Origin: Dehalococcoidia bacterium
GTDB taxonomy: Bacteria > Chloroflexota > Dehalococcoidia > SZUA-161
Length of the DNA stretch: 11,982 bases
NCBI GenBank assembly: GCA_004376205.1
Contig: SOKG01000090.1
Location: 1 to 11,982, forward strand
Reading direction: 5' to 3'
In this document: piece by piece, positions 1-6,164 of the stretch
How the letters are laid out: each line of letters begins with the position of its first letter
How positions within the stretch are numbered: the stretch's first letter is position 1
The notes under the pieces: model-generated
Seen by the model: the letters and a program-made list of their open reading frames with translations, nothing else
Told to the model about the DNA's origin: nothing
Database searches by the model: none
Made by a program: the position numbers and the translations under genes

Positions 1-26
1 CGAGTTTGCAGACACCCTCCTGGCGG

Positions 27-1181
27 CTAGACGAAGGCCTTAATTCCCAGAGCCTCTCTTCCCACGATCAGCTTTTGCATCTGCGTCGTACCGTCAGGTA
101 TGGTCAAAGTTCTCGCATCCCTGAAGTATCGCTCTATCGGATATTCATCGGAGACCCCCATAGCTCCGTGAATCTGTATGGCCTTCGAAGTCGTCTGGAC
201 GGCCGCCTCAGTGGCATAGGCCTTTGCCATAGATGATTGCCCCCGGCACCTCTCGCCCCTATCCAGGATATCCAGAGCGCGGAAGGATAGGAGACGCCCG
301 GCTTCGGTTTCCATCATCATGTCGACAATCATCTCCTGTATCATTTGGAAACTGCCTATGGGACGGCCAAACTGTATCCTGTCCTGCGCGTACTTAATGG
401 AAGCATCTATCGCAGCTTGAGCAATACCCGTACATGTTACTCCCACCATCGCCCGTGACACGTCAAAGAAGGCCATTGTCCGCTTGTAGCCAGCGCCTGG
501 CTCCAGGAGGTTCCCCTTAGGAACTCGACAGTCATCGAAAGAAAGTTCACCTGTAGGAGAGGAACGCATCCCCAGCTTGTGCAGCTCTCTGGTGGTGAAA
601 GGAGAGCTATCCCTCTCTACGAGGAGAAAACCCATCCCCAAAGGGCCCAGTGACTTGTCTGTTGTGACAAGCACAAAAGCTGCATCAGCAATGGTACCGT
701 TGGAAATCCATGTCTTTGTCCCATTGACGATGTACTCATCCCCATTCAGGGTCGCAGTGGTCTCCACGCTTGCAGCGTCGGAACCCGCGTTGGGCTCCGT
801 TATCGCCAGGCAACCTATGTAGTCGCCAGAGGCGGCCAAGGGCAGTAATCTGTCCTTCTGCTCAGGGCTGCCCGCTTCGTTCAAGACCCACCAGAAGCCT
901 TCGGAAACGAAAACGACCGCCAGACTGCCCCATACTCTGGCCAGTTCCTCGTAAAGGACACCATGGGTCTTATGATCTAATCCGGAGCCGCCGTACTTCT
1001 CGGGCAGAAAGCCAGTCATATAGCCGAAGGGTATCAATGCTCGAATAAACGATACCGCCGCTTCCTTGGTCAACGGACCCCGCTTCTCATGCTCATCGAC
1101 TACAGGTGCTATCTCCTTCTCCAAGAAGTTGCGGACATTGGTCTTCAGCATACTTTGCTCTTCAGTCAAAGCGAAGTCCAT
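27..1181 (-). CDS. Acyl-CoA dehydrogenase, FAD-dependent, with Asp at the catalytic Glu position
   Basis: This 384-residue protein is a full-length member of the acyl-CoA dehydrogenase family, flavoenzymes that oxidise an acyl-CoA and usually pass electrons to ETF. Family marks include LAITEPNAGSD at 125-135 and WISNG at 158-162 (FAD/substrate loop), RIQFGRPIGSFQ near 268-279, and QIHGAMG at 336-342. The segment that normally reads YEGT, with the catalytic Glu, reads PDGT here, so Asp363 takes its place; I checked this codon (GAC) in the DNA. The alternative Glu site of isovaleryl-CoA dehydrogenases (helix G, D-L-E-R) is D-V-S-R with Ser242. The start ATG follows an AAAGGAGG ribosome site six bases upstream. 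It is the third gene of the HMGCS/DUF35-thiolase group, 63 bases after the thiolase. Family membership is secure; the substrate is unknown, and a cyclic or branched acyl-CoA is possible. Confidence 0.95.
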   Translation of the reverse strand: MDFALTEEQSMLKTNVRNFLEKEIAPVVDEHEKRGPLTKEAAVSFIRALIPFGYMTGFLPEKYGGSGLDHKTHGVLYEELARVWGSLAVVFVSEGFWWVLNEAGSPEQKDRLLPLAASGDYIGCLAITEPNAGSDAASVETTATLNGDEYIVNGTKTWISNGTIADAAFVLVTTDKSLGPLGMGFLLVERDSSPFTTRELHKLGMRSSPTGELSFDDCRVPKGNLLEPGAGYKRTMAFFDVSRAMVGVTCTGIAQAAIDASIKYAQDRIQFGRPIGSFQMIQEMIVDMMMETEAGRLLSFRALDILDRGERCRGQSSMAKAYATEAAVQTTSKAIQIHGAMGVSDEYPIERYFRDARTLTIPDGTTQMQKLIVGREALGIKAFV

Positions 1182-1244
1182 ATCATCCTCCTTTGGCTTG
1201 ACGAAGTGAACGGGCGCACTCCGGATCGGCCTCCGTCTGTAAAT

Positions 1245-2441
1245 CTAGAGCCCGGCTATGCAGACACTGACAACGTTTAGCGGGGGAATACCTCCCATGT
1301 TATGGGTAAGACCAAACTTGGGGTCTTTTATCTGCCGGGGGCCGGCCTTCCCCTGAAGCTGCTTGTACATCTCATACATCATCCGCAGCCCCGAAGCGCC
1401 GATGGGATGGCCGAAGCACTTGAGCCCGCCGTCGGGCTGGCAAGGAATTTTCCCGTCCAGGTCAAAGAATCCCGCCTCGATGTCCTCTTTGGCTCGCCCT
1501 CTGGGAGAGATCCCCAGGTCTTCATATATGGTAAGCTCAGTGATGGAAAAACAATCGTGGACTTCCATCATGCTTATCTCTTCCCGAGGGCTCTCGATCC
1601 CTGCCTCGCGGTAAGCTCTCTGGGAGGCACGGACAGTGGTCTCCACATGAGCATAATCCCAGTCGGTGTAAAACATCTCTTCGCCGGAACTAGCAGCGAT
1701 CTGGAGTGCCTTGACATAGACGGGGTCAGGCCGGAATTTCTTGGCCATGTCAGCCCGGGTTACTATGGCTGCTGCCGCGCCATCGCTTACACCACAGCAG
1801 TCAAACAACCCCAACGGCCAAGCAACTATGGGGGCATTCATTACCTCTTCGATGGTAATCTCACGGCGAAGATGGGCCTTGGGGTTCATAGCCCCATTGT
1901 GATGACTCTTCACTGATATATGGGCCAGGGCGCGTTTGCCCTCCTGGGGGCTGAGGCCATATTGCGCAAAGTACCTGGTGCCCATCATGGCGAACGCCCC
2001 AGGGGGAGTAAGATTGGGAAAGGCGAACCTGAGCGTTGTCCCCTGTTGGGTGTCGTTTTGAGGAAGACCAGCGTAGCCGGTATCCTTGAGCTTCTCCACA
2101 CCAAGCGCCAAACAGATATCATAGGCCCCGGCGGCAACGGCATAACAGGCCCCTCTTAAAGCCTCCGAGCCGGTGGCGCAGAAATTCTCAACCCTAGTTG
2201 CCGCAATGAACGGCAGCTTCAACGTTACCGCCAGAGGGATGGCGGATTTCCCGACGGAGACCTCCTCATAGCAAGTGCCAGACCAGGCTGCGCCGATGTC
2301 TTTCTTGTCTATACCGGCATCCTCAATAGCTTCGATAAAGGCCTCGACCATTAGCGCCTGAGGGCTTTTGTCCCACCGTTCTCCGAACTTGGTGCATCCC
2401 ATTCCGATGATAGCAACCCTGTCCTTTATACCTTCGGCCAT
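1245..2441 (-). CDS. SCP-x-type thiolase (acyl-CoA C-acyltransferase)
   Basis: This 398-residue thiolase-superfamily protein resembles the SCP-x/archaeal branch rather than classical FadA or PhaA thiolases. Thiolases cleave a 3-oxoacyl-CoA with CoA, or run the reverse Claisen condensation. The likely nucleophile is Cys88 in NFCATGSEALRG. The other active-site blocks are EVHDCFS (His295 region, 293-299), KCFGHPIGASG (Cys342 and His345) and the C-terminal NMGGIPPLNV segment. All catalytic positions appear intact. A GGGAGG ribosome site lies five bases before the ATG. The gene begins 24 bases after the HMGCS-like/DUF35 gene ends, so the two are probably cotranscribed. Thiolases of this branch often need a DUF35 partner, as in the archaeal acetoacetyl-CoA thiolase/HMGCS/DUF35 complex and BbsAB of toluene breakdown; a complex with the upstream gene product is inferred. 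The substrate is not determinable. Confidence 0.93.
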   Translation of the reverse strand: MAEGIKDRVAIIGMGCTKFGERWDKSPQALMVEAFIEAIEDAGIDKKDIGAAWSGTCYEEVSVGKSAIPLAVTLKLPFIAATRVENFCATGSEALRGACYAVAAGAYDICLALGVEKLKDTGYAGLPQNDTQQGTTLRFAFPNLTPPGAFAMMGTRYFAQYGLSPQEGKRALAHISVKSHHNGAMNPKAHLRREITIEEVMNAPIVAWPLGLFDCCGVSDGAAAAIVTRADMAKKFRPDPVYVKALQIAASSGEEMFYTDWDYAHVETTVRASQRAYREAGIESPREEISMMEVHDCFSITELTIYEDLGISPRGRAKEDIEAGFFDLDGKIPCQPDGGLKCFGHPIGASGLRMMYEMYKQLQGKAGPRQIKDPKFGLTHNMGGIPPLNVVSVCIAGL

Positions 2442-2465
2442 CTTGCCTCCCTTTCGAATAAACTC

Positions 2466-3911
2466 TTAAGCTCGAATTGGCGTTGCTTTCCAGTAATAGG
2501 CGTGGATACCACGCGACACATCGTGGTATTTCCTGCGGAAGCTCATCTCCACGGGCATACCTACCTCGAGCGAATCAAGGTCGCAGTCGTTTAGATCAAG
2601 TAGCCATCTCCCGCCTCCCTCGAAGTCTACCATTCCGTAGATCGCTGGTGGGCTGGGGCTGAAAGCCAGAACATCCCCGGTGTAGGTGAACAAACGCCCC
2701 TTCTTATCGGAGAAGCGATAGTCCTCCATCTCGTTGATAGCTCCACATTTGGGGTTGGCACATATCTCCTGTGGGGGGTATTGGGGAGTGCCGCAACGTT
2801 TGCACTTCGACCCGCAGAGGCCCAGGACCATCTTGCGTTCCCTCCACAGCGTTGGCAGCTGGGTGGCAGCCATTTCCTCACCACGACCCCCGGTATCTAT
2901 ATCGAGCACCTCACGGAAGGTGGTGTATTTCTCGTAGCTGCCTAGGTCTTTCTTGGAAGCCAGGTGCCTTTTGATTCCTCTTCTGTCCCTAGCCTTCTCA
3001 ATTTCGTCGGTCACCTGGAGGCACAGGGCATCGCTTCCATTTCCATAGCTGGCAACAAGTATCTTGTCCCCGGGCTTGGCATCCTCGAGTGCTGCCACCA
3101 ATAGCATCAGCGTGTAACCAGTGCCGGTGTTGCCTATTGCGGTAAACATGTGGTCCTGTATTTGAGCGGGGTCAAACCCCAACTTCTTGCCTATGTCTGC
3201 GTGGGCTCTCACATAGAGACAGGGGTACACCACCTTGGCGAAGTCCTTAGGCGCAAGGCTGTATTTGTTCAGCAGCCCGGAGATGGCCTCGGAGATGAAC
3301 TTGCCATACCCCTCATCTCGGACCCATCTATCCTCCGAGGCACGATTGTATCTGTCTTCTGCGGCCCTCCAGGTATCCACAAAATCGTAAGAAAGCGAAT
3401 AGGTGCCCTCAACGCTGGCGATCACACCGTTATTCCCCAAAAGTAAGGCTGCGGCACCATCCCCGTAGATCTCCTCTTGATATCCGCCTGGTTTCCCCAG
3501 GCGGCAATCGGAGGCACATACCATGACATTCTTAGCTGACCCCGATGTTACAGCATCGTAGGCAGAAATCAGGGCACCGGTTCCAGCCTTAATGGAGGCG
3601 GTGAAGTCAGAGGTTCGAAGATCGGGGCGAAGGTCGAGCGCAGTGGCGATTATTCCCGCATTCTGTCTCTCCTTGTAGGGTGTGGTGGTGGTGGCAAAGA
3701 ATAGCCCGTCGATCTTCTCCCGTTCAAGCCCGTTTAGACAATCCATGGCAGAAGCCACTGCCATGGTAAGGCTGTCCTCATCATAATTGGCTACTGCCTT
3801 TTCCCCGGGCAGGAGAGATGCCGGATTCAGCCACCCCAGAGCTGAATAGATAGTCATGCGGTTTATCCGGTATAGAGGAACATAGGCGCCATAAGAAGTA
3901 ATCCCTGCCAT
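2466..3911 (-). CDS. HMG-CoA synthase-like protein fused to a C-terminal DUF35 zinc-ribbon/OB domain, catalytic Cys absent
   Basis: The 481-residue product has an HMG-CoA synthase/KAS III-like thiolase fold (about 1-330) followed by a DUF35 acyl-CoA-binding module (about 344-481). Fold marks include YGDGAAAL near 149 and GNTGTGY near 260. The DUF35 zinc ribbon has Cys370-x2-Cys373 and Cys384-x4-Cys389, followed by an OB-fold stretch. The nucleophile segment, F-x-C-K-A-G-T in archaeal HMG-CoA synthases, reads T-A-S-I-K-A-G-T here, with Ile107 at the Cys position (codon ATT checked). The usual His segment reads YPC (229-231) and also seems to lack His. I chose ATG at 3911 because AGGGAGGA sits nine bases upstream; an in-frame GTG at 3957-3959 would add 16 residues but has a weak ribosome site and overlaps a candidate promoter. 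Its role may be non-covalent acyl-CoA chemistry or scaffolding for the adjacent thiolase. It is unlikely to be a true HMG-CoA synthase. Confidence 0.88.
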   Translation of the reverse strand: MAGITSYGAYVPLYRINRMTIYSALGWLNPASLLPGEKAVANYDEDSLTMAVASAMDCLNGLEREKIDGLFFATTTTPYKERQNAGIIATALDLRPDLRTSDFTASIKAGTGALISAYDAVTSGSAKNVMVCASDCRLGKPGGYQEEIYGDGAAALLLGNNGVIASVEGTYSLSYDFVDTWRAAEDRYNRASEDRWVRDEGYGKFISEAISGLLNKYSLAPKDFAKVVYPCLYVRAHADIGKKLGFDPAQIQDHMFTAIGNTGTGYTLMLLVAALEDAKPGDKILVASYGNGSDALCLQVTDEIEKARDRRGIKRHLASKKDLGSYEKYTTFREVLDIDTGGRGEEMAATQLPTLWRERKMVLGLCGSKCKRCGTPQYPPQEICANPKCGAINEMEDYRFSDKKGRLFTYTGDVLAFSPSPPAIYGMVDFEGGGRWLLDLNDCDLDSLEVGMPVEMSFRRKYHDVSRGIHAYYWKATPIRA

Positions 3912-3920
3912 AGTACTCCA

Positions 3921-3928
3921 TCCTCCCT
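3921..3928 (-). promoter_or_regulatory. Ribosome binding site setting the HMGCS/DUF35 start
   Basis: On the minus strand this reads AGGGAGGA and ends nine bases before the ATG at 3909-3911. It favours that ATG over the in-frame upstream GTG at 3957-3959, which is preceded only by a weak AAGG. Confidence 0.7.
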
Positions 3929-3949
3929 GTTTATTCTCTTGGCAAGCTG

Positions 3950-3978
3950 ACTGTACCACCTTTGAGCTTGAGCGTCAA
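3950..3978 (-). promoter_or_regulatory. Candidate sigma-70-type promoter for the HMGCS/DUF35-thiolase-dehydrogenase operon
   Basis: On the minus strand, TTGACG (3978-3973; 5 of 6 matches to the -35 consensus) is followed by a 17-base spacer and TACAGT (3955-3950; 4 of 6 matches to the -10 consensus). Transcription would start near 3943, giving a leader of about 30 bases that contains the ribosome site. It assumes a housekeeping sigma factor like that of E. coli. The match was found by eye and is not strong enough to stand alone. Confidence 0.4.
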
Positions 3979-4092
3979 TGCCACGGATTGTATCCCCAAA
4001 TGCCTCGCACTTGGCAGTCGGGTATGGTGATGGTGAATTCGCCCTCCCCTTAATGGCAATTAAGCACCAAATCCGAAGCGCTATCTGCAAGC

Positions 4093-4151
4093 GTAGCGTT
4101 GCCACTCCTGTGGCAACGAATTCTTCGTCGTGACAGGAGTCACGACGCTAC
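4093..4151. repeat. Nested double palindrome (REP/MITE-like) with complementary loops
   Basis: The element is bounded by GTAGCGT (4093-4099) and its exact reverse complement ACGCTAC (4145-4151). Inside are two hairpins, each with a perfect 9-bp stem. The first is CGTTGCCAC/GTGGCAACG (4097-4105 with 4110-4118) around the loop TCCT. The second is CGTCGTGAC/GTCACGACG (4126-4134 with 4139-4147) around the loop AGGA. The two loops are complementary to each other, and the two halves are diverged inverted copies whose stem differences are compensated. It lies in the 427-base gap between the ligase and HMGCS-like genes and encodes no recognisable protein. It looks like a dispersed palindromic repeat; a role in mRNA processing or termination is possible. 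No long T-tract follows on either strand. Confidence 0.8.
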
Positions 4152-4179
4152 ATATAAAAGGCTGAATTTTGAATTTGTT

Positions 4180-4208
4180 TAGTGCTTAGAAATTAGTGTT
4201 TAGAATTT
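4180..4208. repeat. Tandem 15-base near-direct repeat, AT-rich
   Basis: Two copies lie back to back and share one base: TAGTGCTTAGAAATT (4180-4194) and TAGTGTTTAGAATTT (4194-4208). They differ at a few positions. The stretch is markedly more AT-rich than its surroundings and sits between the double palindrome and the pyrimidine/purine hairpins. No coding or regulatory role can be assigned. Confidence 0.5.
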
Positions 4209-4217
4209 CGCAATGTG

Positions 4218-4254
4218 CTAATCGCCTCCCTCCCACGAGGGGAGGGAGGATTAG
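4218..4254. repeat. Pyrimidine/purine-armed hairpin
   Basis: CCTCCCTCCC (4225-4234) pairs perfectly with GGGAGGGAGG (4240-4249) across the loop ACGAG. The stem extends through CTAAT (4218-4222) and ATTAG (4250-4254), leaving a 2-base bulge (4223-4224) on one side. It lies downstream of the ligase gene and could impede transcription, but it has no following T-tract, so I do not call it a standard intrinsic terminator. One arm is nearly all pyrimidine. Confidence 0.65.
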
Positions 4255-4260
4255 TGAATT

Positions 4261-4281
4261 CCTCTCCCTTGATGGGAGAGG
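4261..4281. repeat. Second short pyrimidine/purine hairpin
   Basis: CCTCTCCC (4261-4268) and GGGAGAGG (4274-4281) form an 8-bp perfect stem with the loop TTGAT. It closely resembles the larger hairpin just before it in composition and spacing. The pair looks like neighbouring members of one repeat family rather than two independent regulatory sites. Confidence 0.6.
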
Positions 4282-4287
4282 TTAGAG

Positions 4288-4320
4288 CCTGTCCTGAGCG
4301 AAGTCGAAGGATGAGGGTGA
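4288..4320. repeat. Probable dispersed intergenic repeat (gtcctgagcgaagtcgaagg type)
   Basis: The stretch contains GTCCTGAGCGAAGTCGAAGG (4291-4310) followed by a GA-rich run. From memory, near-identical strings occur many times in intergenic DNA of various bacterial and metagenomic genomes. Only one copy is visible in this window, so the repeat status is recalled rather than shown. Confidence 0.4.
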
Positions 4321-4338
4321 CTGCATAGAATCTCTCGT

Positions 4339-5931
4339 CTAGTATTTGACCGACTTGCCGTACTTCTCCCTGAGGACTGTCTTCAGCACCTTTCCCGCGG
4401 GGTTACGAGGAAGGGCATCCATGAAGTCCACCGATTTGGGCTTCTTGTAGCTGGCTAGATGCTCCTTACAGTACTCCACGACCTCCTCCTCGGTCATAGT
4501 CTCTCCCTCCTTACAGACTACGCAGCATTTAACGGATTCGCCCCACTCCTCATCGTGAACCCCGATAACCGCACACTCAAGGATCTTGGGATGCTTATAG
4601 AGGACCTCCTCGATCTCGGCGGGGTAGATATTCTCCGCCCCGCTGATGATCATGTCCTTCTTTCGGTCCACGATGTATAGGTACCCTTCTTCGTCCTGTC
4701 TGACCAGATCGCCGGAGTGAAACCATCCGCCCCTCATGGCTTCCGCAGTGGCCTCGGGATTCTTATAGTACTCCTTCATCACAGTGGGTCCCCGGTAGAT
4801 CGCTTCACCGACCGTTCCCACGGGGACATCATTATCGTTGTCATCAACGACTCGTATCTCGATAAAGGGGAGGGCTCTGCCCACCGATGTCTCTCGCCCC
4901 TGGGATTCGCTGTGCCTAAGAGCTGAAACCAGTGGACTCATCTCGGTCTGCCCGAACAAATCGAAGATCTTGACATTGGGGAAGTGCTTCATGATTTGCT
5001 TCCGGGTCTCTGTAGGGAGAATTGCCGCTCCTGTCGCCCAAACCTGGAGGGAACTGGTATCGTATTTGTCCAGATCAGGCAACTGCAGCAGGAAGAAGGT
5101 CATGGCGGGTATCAGGAGGATTGTGTTGATCCTCTCCTTTTCGATAGTCTCCATGATGTAGGCCGGATTGAAAACCTCTGTGGGCAACACCACAGTTCCG
5201 CCCAGGAAGAATACGAACTGGCAGTAACCGAAGGCGGCCAGATGGAATATCGGAGGAGCGCCGAAAGCCTTGTAGTTCCAAACATCGCCAAGTTCGGGCT
5301 CGGAGAGCACAACAGAAGACGCTATCATCCACATCACTATTTCATTCTTATGGGTAAGAACGGCCCCTTTGGGCCTGCCGGTGGTCCCTGCGGTGTACAT
5401 AATGAATACCGGGTCCTCTTCATCCACGAGAATGAGCGGTTCATCGTCGGGATACTTTGCAATCCAGGACTCGAAGTGCAGCATGCCCTCCACCGGCTTG
5501 TCAGTGATGGAAATATAGTTCTTTACCTGGGGCAGGTCTTTTTGGAAGCCCCTAACGGTTTCCACAAAGGCCTCCCCCACGATAAAGGCCTCTGCATCGG
5601 AGTGGTTCACAATGTATATGAGCTCTTCTCCGGCAAGCCGGAAGTTGAGGGGCGCCGCCACCCCCCCGATCTTCGCCAGAGCAAAGTAGGCCTCCATGAA
5701 CTGGTTGCAGTTGAAGGCCAGTACTGCTACCTTAGACCCCTTCTTGATTCCCAAAGCTAAGAAGGCATGGGCCAGTCGATTGACGCGAGCGTTGAACTGC
5801 TTGTAGGTCAAGCGCGTCTCTCCATATATCAGGGCCTCCTTGTCGGGAAACTTGCGCGCGTTACGGGCGAGGTTTTCCCCCAGAAGAAGTCTCCTTCCCA
5901 GAGCCTCCTCAATTGCTTGTTTATCCTTCAT
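4339..5931 (-). CDS. AMP-forming acyl-CoA synthetase (fatty or aromatic acid-CoA ligase)
   Basis: This 530-residue enzyme of the ANL superfamily activates a carboxylic acid through an acyl-AMP to its CoA thioester, in the cytoplasm. The adenylate P-loop MYTAGTTGRPKG is at about 178-189, the FGQTE motif at about 326-330, the HSGDL block near 405-409, the hinge segment DRKKDMIISGAENIYPAEIE at about 422-441, and the catalytic Lys in NPAGK near 514. All expected motifs are present, with no frameshift. I chose the ATG at 5929-5931 because AAAGGAGG ends six bases upstream and family homology begins just after it. The frame continues 52 codons further upstream, but through a palindrome and low-homology sequence. 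The gene is 407 bases from the HMGCS-like gene, separated by repeats, so it may be a separate transcript. The motifs resemble long-chain and aromatic acid ligases, so chain type cannot be assigned. Confidence 0.94.
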   Translation of the reverse strand: MKDKQAIEEALGRRLLLGENLARNARKFPDKEALIYGETRLTYKQFNARVNRLAHAFLALGIKKGSKVAVLAFNCNQFMEAYFALAKIGGVAAPLNFRLAGEELIYIVNHSDAEAFIVGEAFVETVRGFQKDLPQVKNYISITDKPVEGMLHFESWIAKYPDDEPLILVDEEDPVFIMYTAGTTGRPKGAVLTHKNEIVMWMIASSVVLSEPELGDVWNYKAFGAPPIFHLAAFGYCQFVFFLGGTVVLPTEVFNPAYIMETIEKERINTILLIPAMTFFLLQLPDLDKYDTSSLQVWATGAAILPTETRKQIMKHFPNVKIFDLFGQTEMSPLVSALRHSESQGRETSVGRALPFIEIRVVDDNDNDVPVGTVGEAIYRGPTVMKEYYKNPEATAEAMRGGWFHSGDLVRQDEEGYLYIVDRKKDMIISGAENIYPAEIEEVLYKHPKILECAVIGVHDEEWGESVKCCVVCKEGETMTEEEVVEYCKEHLASYKKPKSVDFMDALPRNPAGKVLKTVLREKYGKSVKY

Positions 5932-5937
5932 GATCTT

Positions 5938-5945
5938 CCTCCTTT
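5938..5945 (-). promoter_or_regulatory. Ribosome binding site setting the ligase start
   Basis: On the minus strand this reads AAAGGAGG, six bases before the ATG at 5929-5931. It is a near-perfect site and rules against the longer upstream frame that begins at 6087. Confidence 0.8.
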
Positions 5946-6040
5946 GATTACGCCCAGCTTTCGCGCTCCTCGGGGCGACAACACCGGGAAACACAGAACG
6001 CTTACTTACTGGCGAGCCTGATGGGCAACTATTGGCCAAA

Positions 6041-6078
6041 CACTTCCTTCTGCCCACTACCGTGGGCAGAAGGAAGTG
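6041..6078. repeat. Perfect 17-bp inverted repeat in the ligase leader
   Basis: CACTTCCTTCTGCCCAC (6041-6057) is followed by the 4-base loop TACC and its exact reverse complement (6062-6078). It lies between the MBL-fold gene and the ligase gene, both on the minus strand. No strong T-run follows, with only TTT on the minus-strand side, so a classical terminator is doubtful. It could be a 5'-end stem-loop of the ligase mRNA, an operator, or a mobile palindrome. Confidence 0.8.
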
Positions 6079-6084
6079 TACTAC

Positions 6085-6113
6085 CATTTACCACAGGCTA
6101 CTCGGAATGTCAA
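6085..6113 (-). promoter_or_regulatory. Weak candidate promoter for the ligase gene
   Basis: On the minus strand a perfect TTGACA (6113-6108) is followed by a 17-base spacer and TAAATG (6090-6085), a poor -10 with 3 of 6 matches. If it is used, transcription would begin near 6078, exactly at the edge of the 17-bp inverted repeat. The -35 match alone is modest evidence. Confidence 0.25.
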
Positions 6114-6164
6114 TAGCGGGGCTTGAGTTAGTTAGCAGCGGTACTGATGATCCCTCGCTGAATC

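Noticed and set aside
1302..1916. 204-codon open frame on the plus strand
   Set aside because: Entirely antisense to the thiolase, whose motifs are unmistakable; no family resemblance of its own.
4218..4281. Intrinsic transcription terminators for the ligase gene
   Set aside because: The hairpins are strong, but neither strand shows the following T-run; kept as repeats instead.
4093..4281. CRISPR array
   Set aside because: The repeats are different palindromes without regular spacers or a common unit, and no cas gene is present.
4984..5760. 258-codon open frame on the plus strand
   Set aside because: Antisense to the ligase and without motifs; long antisense frames are expected at this base composition.
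5932..6087. 52-residue N-terminal extension of the ligase
   Set aside because: The extension reads through one arm of the 17-bp inverted repeat and has no family similarity, while a near-perfect ribosome site precedes the ATG at 5931.
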